NCBI GenBank assembly: GCA_964036275.1
Contig: OZ038437.1
Coordinates: 7,259,804-7,323,803 of the forward strand
Direction of reading: 5' to 3'
DNA: 64,000 bases
Origin: Litoditis marina
Taxonomy: Eukaryota; Nematoda; Chromadorea; Rhabditida; Rhabditidae
Below, in pieces: positions 56,790 to 64,000 of the stretch. Numbering within the stretch: the stretch's first letter is position 1; each line of letters opens with the position of its first letter. Position numbers and translations under genes: made by a program. Under the pieces are notes generated by a model. The model was given only the letters and a program-made list of their open reading frames with translations. It was not told the DNA's origin and made no database searches.

Positions 56790-59428
56790 CTCAAAATTAT
56801 TGTTTATGATCTTGAAACGGTGCTTCTTGAAGATTCTGAAAACGTGGACAACTATTGTGAGCAATGGCCAAACTACATCGGCTATTCATTGTTCTGTGAG
56901 CAGTGCATTGGAAGCTCAATCGATTCTGTGTGTGGCAATTGCGGCCCCTATCGTACGGGTCACTTCAAGTACGAGAGGAAAGATGAACCGAGGGATACTG
57001 TAGTTAGGAAGTTTCTGCATTTTCTACTATACGATCGAAGCCTGGATAACGCCATTGCGGTAGCACACAATGGTTCCCGTTTCGATTTACATTTCCTCAT
57101 CAATATTATGCTGGAATGGAAAATCAAGCCTGATATTCTGAAAAGTGGACTAAAACTTATTCAGATGAAACTCACCAGAACCGCCACTGACAACTTCAAC
57201 AACATGGTCTTCAAAGATTCATTCCTATTTGTTCCTGTTGCTCTATCTGCCATGCCCAAGGCTTTCGGATTCCCGGACATGTCAAAAGGTACGTTTCCGT
57301 ATTTGTATAATCATCCTGATAGAAATGGTACAATCTCTGAGTGTCTTCCCCCCATTAAGTTTTACAACCCTACCGATATGAAAGAAAAGGTCAATTTTGA
57401 GTTTATGAACTGGTACGAAGCGAACAAGAACAATCGGTTTGATTTAGATAAAGAAATTCACGAGTACTGTATGAATGATATTGCGGTACTACACCAAGGT
57501 CTCGCACGGTATATCAAGTCGGGTATCGAATTGACAACTTTCAATCCTATTGTTCACGCAAGTACGTTTGCTTCGTTCTCTTTCTTCAACTTGAAATACG
57601 AGTACATGCTGAAAAATCAAGTCGGTATCATTCCTGAACATGGTTACCATTCAAATGATGTTCAGTCAAAACTCGCAGTCAAATACCTCAAATGGGTTGA
57701 AAAAACTGAAAACGTTGACCTACAATATTCATCGAAAGGAGGGGAAAAGGTTGTTGAGCTACAGGGTAGACGTGTGAAATTTGACGCGTTTCACGCACCT
57801 AGCAATACTGTAATAGAAGTGTTAGGCTGCTGGATACATGGGTGTACTGTACACACGATCCGGGATACCAAACATCCGTACTACGATAAAACTATGGGGG
57901 AAATTCATCACGAGACTATCCAGAGATTGAATCTGATTATCAATGCTGGTTACAATCTGAAATACAAATGGGAACATGACATTGAAACTGAATTGAAATC
58001 CAATAGGGAAATGCGAAATATCTTTGCTTAGAATCAACACTACAAGAGACTCCGTGTTCGAGATTCGTTCTGTGGAGGTCGAACCCAGAATTACAACATG
58101 TACGTGAAAGCTGATCCGGAACGGAACGTGACATTGATGCATAGAGATGTGGTTTCAGTGTACCCCTACCTGTTATGTAACAATCCCATGCCCCTCGGTC
58201 AGCCTGAAGTACTCACTACCAACATTGCTCCGATCACACTTCCACTACCGTATAACGGATTCTACCTGGTCGACATACTCCCTCCTTGTGATCTACTTCA
58301 TCCGGTTATACCGTTCAAGCACAACAGTAGGTTGCTCTTTGGCTTGTGTCGGAAGTGTATCTATGCAAACCAAGAAACTGAATGTACTCATGACAATCCT
58401 GAAGACCGCTATCTACATGTGACTGTGTATCAAGCCGAGTTAATTAGCACTTCGTCACAATTACGTTGTACTACGTACCTACGAAGTGTACCACTGGGAT
58501 TAAACCAAATGGTCAAAAGATTTCTTCAGCGGTTTTTTGAAAAAGTTCATCAAAGTGAAAACCGAGGCCTCCGGTTGGCCCCAAGAGAATATGACACAGG
58601 ATGAAAAAGATCGTTTCGTACAGGAATTCTATGAACATGAAGGAATTCTGGTGGAACCGTCGAAAATGATCAAGAACAGTGAGGCTAGATCGATTGCGAA
58701 AATCATGAATTCTTCTGTGTGGGGTAAGATGGCCGAACGAGATGACAAGTCGGAGGTAACGTTTCACGATAATTTCGGTGATACTATCCCGAGGATTATG
58801 GACGACGATACTCTGGAGGTTACAGACTACAAAGTGTTTGGGGATACGGTAATGGTATCGTCTCAGAAAAAGGAGGACTACAGAACAGTTAGACCGTTCA
58901 CTAACGTTGCATATGCCAGCATTGTCTGTTCACTGGGTAGAGTAGAGCTATACAGAATGTTGGAAAGACTTGGTCCTCTGGCATGCTACAGTGATACAGA
59001 TAGTGGGATCTACATTATCGAGAACGGAGAGGATAAACTAGCAGATCTGGCTGGTGAATTCCTTGGAAAATGGTCTTCTGAGGTTCCAGAAGGCTATGAA
59101 ATCATCGAGTTCGTGAGCCCTGGACCTAAAGTCTACTCCTACAAGCTACGGAACATTTCTACCGGTGAAGTGAAAGAGATAGTGGAGTCGCGTGGAATCA
59201 CATTGACCGATTGGAAATAGTAAACTCGTCAATTTCGAAGCTATGAAGAAGATGGTTACGGACTACATGAACGGTGAAGAAAACCCCATTATCACGGAGA
59301 AAGCAGAAATAGTCAAGAAAATGGGACAGGTGTACACCGTGAAACGTCGGAAAACCCTGCGAACAGGTATGAAGAAAGTTCGTGTTCTGGACAACTACGC
59401 TACTCGTCCCGGATTTAAGACTTTGTGA
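56790..59428 (+). pseudogene. polB: protein-primed family B DNA polymerase, unit 2
   Basis: No MITE: the exonuclease region runs open from 56,790 to TAG 58,029. Motif A DVVSVYP lies near 58,146, motif B NSSVWGK near 58,705 with the usual Asn, and motif C YSDTDS at 58,987. Breaks: the TAG at 58,029-58,031 (after MRNIFA), the frameshift near 58,440-58,480 shared with unit 1, a TAA at 58,501-58,503 and a TAG at 59,218-59,220. A six-codon piece present in unit 1 (near 50,027) is absent here. Private stops show independent decay after amplification. Confidence 0.93.
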
Positions 59429-59525
59429 TATGTACATAATTTGAATAAAATAATGATTAAAGAATGTGTTTGTTATATTATATTCGAAAAAAGTCATGCA
59501 CAGTTGAATATATACATTTTTTTAT

Positions 59526-60574
59526 TTACATGTTATAATACATAATATACTCATTCTCCCACTCGGCCTCCACGACCACTACCAAGTCCGCCTCCCCAAA
59601 GATCACCCATCGCTCCTCGGCCATTCTCCGCTCTTCGGCCTCCCTCTGCCATTTCTGTAATCAATTCGTGAAAAAAACATAGAAAAAGCTACAAAAGTAA
59701 CATAATTGTTCCACCCTCTAATAAACTTCTACAGTAATAAGCTCGAACTACAACGTAAGCGGATAGGAAACATTAATATTTGGTTATTTTTTATATGGTC
59801 AGAGAGATAAATCAGTTCTACGTAAAGCATTCTATGTCTAAATTATACTGCTAGTAGACATTAGCTTGATACTATCTCGTTTCTCAGGAAAAAAGGGTTC
59901 TGTATATACTACAAATAAAAACTCTTTCATAAATACCTCAAAAGTTTTACTACAAATAAATCTCTTTCATAAATACCTCAAAAGTTTTACTACAAATAAA
60001 AACCCTTATACGAACTCTTTCTCACCTCTTCCCTCTCACGCCACATCGTGATCCACGGGTCTTCCATCTCCACACTTGTACCCTGTTCTAACTGTCTGTC
60101 CACGCCTTCGACTAGCGCCACCTCATCGGCGAATAATACGCCCGATGTACGGTAAAATACGTTTCTGGAAATAATAGTTTCAGTTTCTATACACTTCTCA
60201 GTATCTCATAGTTCTAATTATGTCACATGAACTGTTTTCAACGCGTTTTTACTTTTTTCACACTAGTAGTTTTGTGATTGGGAAAAACTTTGGAAAAAAG
60301 TACGGTATTAAAATCATTAACTGAGGGTATGTTCTTCATAGAAAACTTTTCGCCAAAATGATATAAAAGAATGTTTCTATTTCCTGTAATAACCTAAATC
60401 CCTAATTACATGTTCTAAGTTTTGTTTACCTTTTCGACGATGGCGGCAATGTTTGCCGCCACGTTGGCCTCTTGTTGACGACGGGGCGGCCAAAACCCCG
60501 TCCGAACGACGTGGAGTACGTCTTCGAGCACTTCGTGTCGTTCCTCTGAAGTCATGGCGTTTTGAGAATCTGCC
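59526..60574 (-). CDS. small Glu/Arg-rich element gene, unit 2
   Basis: Exon 3 (59,526-59,654), exon 2 (60,026-60,164) and exon 1 (60,430-60,574) match unit 1 with few substitutions (first codon of exon 3 AAA for GAA). The same exon 1/exon 2 phase problem is present. The reading frames stay open in every copy, unlike the neighbouring polymerase and capsid genes, which may indicate recent function or simply short length. Confidence 0.5.
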
Positions 60575-60706
60575 CTGTAATATACTAAAATTCAATTAAA
60601 TAATTACGTAAGTAAGCGTTCTAATGAGACAGCGTGCACTGTAATTGCACGTTTCTGAGCTCTGCTGTGTTTAACATGTTTCACGTAACAGTGCAATCGC
60701 TTAACA

Positions 60707-60886
60707 GGCGGCGTAGCAATCCCTCCAATCTCACGAGAAGTTCATATGAGTTTCTTATGAGATACCTGATGAGCTACTCGTGAACTCTCAATGTTGTAGC
60801 ATAGCAATCAATGGAATCGCATGAGAAGCTCATGCGAATAGCTCATGAGGTATCTCATGAGAATTTTGAGAGATTGCTACGCCGCC
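60707..60886. mobile_element. 180-bp GGCGGCGTAGCAATC MITE, copy 3
   Basis: Same ends and position as in units 0 and 1. Confidence 0.85.
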
Positions 60887-61412
60887 AGTACACAGATATT
60901 AGCCTCACGTCTCGTATACAAGGAGGGGTAACATATCGTTCCCAATCGGATCACGATGAAATCCAAAATACCGATGTTATTATCTGCCGCAAAAAAATCA
61001 CTTTAAGTGAATGCATTTGAATAAGACTTCTACTGTGTGTTTTGTTAATCCTGGGAGATTGGCCCAAATTGTTCCGTGTGTGATTTGTTTTATCCGTATT
61101 GTCATACTGTTTACCTTCATTTACTGTGATGACCGAATGATGTTTGATTTCTGACACTTTTTCCGCTTTTGAGTGTTTGTATCCTACTGTCATTTTTTGT
61201 TTCTCCTCTTGTATAATATCACATGCTTGCATGTAAATAAATAAATCAATCAATAATCCCCTTGGGAGCAATATAGAGTTTTTATTACGTTTGCTTTCAG
61301 TAGGGGTCAAACAGCGATAAAGAGATATGTGGATTGTACACTATTGGTCAATATAAAAATCGAACTTGTTCAACATGTAATAACGAATGAATTTGTCGTC
61401 CAAATATTCTCT

Positions 61413-61628
61413 CTATGCCACACAAAACTCTATACATTCAACTTCGTGAATGTATGTTTTCGTAAAATGGATCATTATGAAGTTTTCCCGTAAACAGTTA
61501 CTAGGATAAAATTTATACACTTTCCCTGTTCTGATATGCGAATTGTCAATGCGAATTGAATAAACAAGATACTGACCTTCGAGAAAAGAATCATATTTAT
61601 CTCTCCATATAGTTTGAATATATGTCAA
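61413..61628 (-). pseudogene. MTYIQT frame, unit 2, shortened by stop
   Basis: It ends at the same TAG as the unit 1 copy, grouping units 1 and 2 against unit 0. Confidence 0.5.
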
Positions 61629-62180
61629 ACAATCCTCGTGTAAGAAGGTCTCCTTCTCAGATTGATACCATCATAAACCCAGGTCTGAAAATGTTTATTG
61701 AATAACAAATGATTAGGCAAAAATCAACAAAAAATGAAAGTTCACTGATGTGATATGTATAAGAGAGGAGAACATATGATATACAGTATACTACTTATCA
61801 TGCACATCTGGACTGGTACAGTTCGTATTTGAACTTTTTGTGTTTGTTTCCTGATTGAAAACTGACTATAATAATGCTTGGTGTGGTTCGGTTTGAATCG
61901 TGGAAGTTGCAGGTAAAATAACAAGAGTACAAGAAGTTACTTGAAAAAATGTAGTAGAATACTGACGAATAGTTCGAATGTAACGTTTCACGTGAATCTA
62001 ACGTGAGTACACAAATGACTAGTAAATGAAGATTAACCAAGCATGTTGTGAGGGGACTGTAACTGACAATACTGGCTCAACTTTCAAGGGGCGCGGTCAA
62101 TGCCTGAACCTATTCCCAAGCGATTAGCTTAATGTGAAAGAAAGCCGAAAAGGGGTCATGAGAATGTGAAGTCTAACTAT

Positions 62181-63775
62181 TAATGAGCATTGTTTCCTTA
62201 ATTTCGCGAAAACCAATTATGCATAATAAATAAGAAAGGTGGAACATGAAATTAGTATGGAAAAGACTGTAAAATAGACTATTTGCATTTCACAGGGATG
62301 TGTAATGGGAGAACTCACAATTACAAAAGAGGTGCGACTAATTGGGGTATCTCCTAAAGGCACGTAGTGAGGGTACCATGGCAAAAAGTCGAAAATCCAT
62401 GAACTTGCTTGAGAACTTGGCTATGCTCATGGGAAATGAGTTGAAAAATGTTTGTCTGATATAAGTTAGGTATCAACTTGTAGTTCAATTCCGCTGTGTT
62501 TCAGTATTGAGTTTAACTCAACGTTGTGTTGAAGGATCAAACTACAAAAGCGATGGGTAACACACATGTTACTCCCGCAGGGAAAAATGAAAATGTTGGT
62601 CTGATCTCGGTTAGATTTTTAATCTGTAGTTCAATTCCGCAACGATTCAGTAGTCCAATGAACTCAACGGTACCTATGAAGATCAAACTACAAAACCAGT
62701 CGGAAACAGAGACTAATAGGGAAAGGTGAAAATATTTCTCTGGTCTTGGTTCAATCCTTATCTCCCAATACGTTTAGGGATAATTTGGACACAACGATGT
62801 GTATAAACATCAAACTACAAACCCCATCGAAAATACGCAGGCTATCCTAACGAGTGTTGTGGATGTAACTGAAGACGTCAATCTGTTTCCTGGTTTGCGA
62901 GGCAATAAATATATCTAATTGTCCGCTCATGCTGCCAGGAAAGAGAACCGAATGAGTATTTCCATACCCAACAAACCAACATTTCAGGTTGCGACACTGA
63001 AACGTTTCTCTTTCCCTTAAAACTTATAACTATTGAAATTTGAAATTCCAAGTTCCACGTAATTCCGATAAGTGTTTTCGAGCTCGTTTCGGTCCAGGCC
63101 GTACCCACGCAAGGTGTTCTCTATTGTGTTTGTATGACATGGTGCCGCGCCTAATCTGAATTTTACGACCACTAAACCGTGAACATGGTAACCTAGGTGG
63201 ACATGAAACCACACGCCTAGTTTTTATTCTTCTCTCACTCTGAGACCACCAGCCAACACGGTTGTTCTACTATTTAGTTTATAATTATCAACTGGTTTTC
63301 ACGAAAATAATAAATCAATGATTCAATTGAGTTTGCTCTTTCCAAGGTAAGCCACAACGGTGTACAACTTCGGCCAGCTGTTTTTGTAGTTTGATTTTGT
63401 TTTTCCCGGTTGAAACTCATCAGGTGTAGGGTGTACGAAACGAACAGTGACCAACAACGGCAAATTTCTTCCCGAACCGACTCTTCCCGAACCAAAATCG
63501 AACCAATTCTTCCCGAACCACTGTGGTACAAACCGACAGGAAACCGCACCAAACCCTAACAAACGTTACGTAGACGACCAAATTCAGCATTTATCAGTTG
63601 GATTGGTTCGGTTCAATCTTAGTCAGCCTTAATTTGATTCGGTTTGGAACGAACCACCGGGTTCGGGAAGAATCGGTTTGATTTTGGCTCGGGAAGAGTC
63701 GGTTCGGGAAGAAGTTCACCAACAACAACTAGCCGCAGTTGGTTCTCACAAAAGAGACTAAACATTACAACTTGC
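62181..63775. other. spacer between units 2 and 3
   Basis: It has the empty target of the TA-type MITE near 62,672 and the CCCGAACC palindrome at 63,465-63,711. No gene. Confidence 0.7.
63465..63711. mobile_element. CCCGAACC palindrome, copy 3
   Basis: Same structure as copies 1 and 2; the right arm carries GGCTCGGG in place of GGTTCGGG. Confidence 0.7.
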
Positions 63776-64000
63776 TAGTTAGGCGCTTTTCACATTCTCA
63801 TGGTTTTTTCGGCTTCCTTTGACATTAACCTAATCTGGGAATTAGGTTTAGTCATCAACGGCGCCTATTGAAAATTGCACTAGCATTGTCAATCACACAA
63901 TACACTTCCACCAAGCATTGTTGTTATTCATTTGTCCTAAACACACACTGGTCAATTGTGTAAACACGTTCTGTTCACGGAAAACATTGTTTTCGAAGTA
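63776..64000 (+). mobile_element. left end of Polinton-derived unit 3, cut by window edge
   Basis: It matches the left terminal repeats at 45,030 and 54,605 through the last base of the window, so the array continues to the right. Confidence 0.8.

Larger units (their letters stand above)
54605..62180 (+). mobile_element. Polinton/Maverick-derived unit 2
   Basis: Same layout as unit 1 with terminal inverted repeats at about 54,605-54,820 and 61,975-62,180. It is shorter because it lacks the polymerase MITE and a block corresponding to about 45,590-45,750 of unit 1. Confidence 0.8.

Noticed and set aside
40780..64000. Array as a pure assembly artefact
   Set aside because: Copies differ by substitutions, private stops, insertion-specific MITEs and spacer lengths, which duplication by misassembly would not produce; long reads would still be the proper test.

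Overview
The window looks like gene-poor DNA from an invertebrate animal, most consistent with a nematode. Candidate exons are short and are bounded by TTTCAG-type acceptors and GTGAGT/GTAAGT donors, and many candidate introns are about 45-170 bp. The rest is interspersed repeats: tRNA-derived SINE-like elements, at least six families of short inverted-repeat transposons, minisatellites and a TA microsatellite. I see no operons, no ribosome binding sites, no rRNA and no CRISPR. Species assignment is inference only.

The main content is a cluster of Polinton/Maverick (virus-like DNA transposon) remains. From 40.8 kb to the right edge there is a tandem array: a truncated right end (40,780-42,985), two long units (45,030-53,310 and 54,605-62,180) and the start of another (63,776 onward). 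They are separated by 1.3-2.0 kb spacers. Each long unit has imperfect terminal inverted repeats, a broken major capsid protein gene and a broken protein-primed family B DNA polymerase on the + strand, and small conserved exons on the - strand. All copies are dead, and several inactivating changes are shared, so the array was probably amplified after inactivation. No integrase, packaging ATPase or protease was found inside the units. A Polinton-like integrase remnant lies at 25.0-25.4 kb and again, more decayed, at 28.9-29.2 kb. Two ORFs resembling polymerase N-terminal domains lie at 3.8-4.8 kb.

The left and centre are built as nested inverted duplications. One interrupted palindrome spans about 5.26-14.42 kb (axis near 10.05 kb). 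A second, weaker one joins 20.0-22.2 kb with 34.7-37.2 kb, with outer anchors at 14.7 and 40.4 kb (axis near 28.4 kb). A third arrangement of facing ends lies around 44 kb. The same small exons recur on both arms.

Between these lie unassigned cysteine-rich genes. The clearest is a family with an eight-cysteine module followed by a helical tail starting W-x-A-G-L-S. It occurs as three modules at 23.5-25.0 kb and again in a segmental duplicate at 28.0-28.8 kb. A second, different Cys family (CxxC-x4-CxxC) occurs at 14.7-16.1 kb (-) and 40.3 kb (+). At the far left there is a probable cellular gene for a membrane-anchored mucin with an EGF-like domain (- strand, 1.85-3.5 kb). Its neighbours are a 25-bp minisatellite and a 50-bp tandem repeat.
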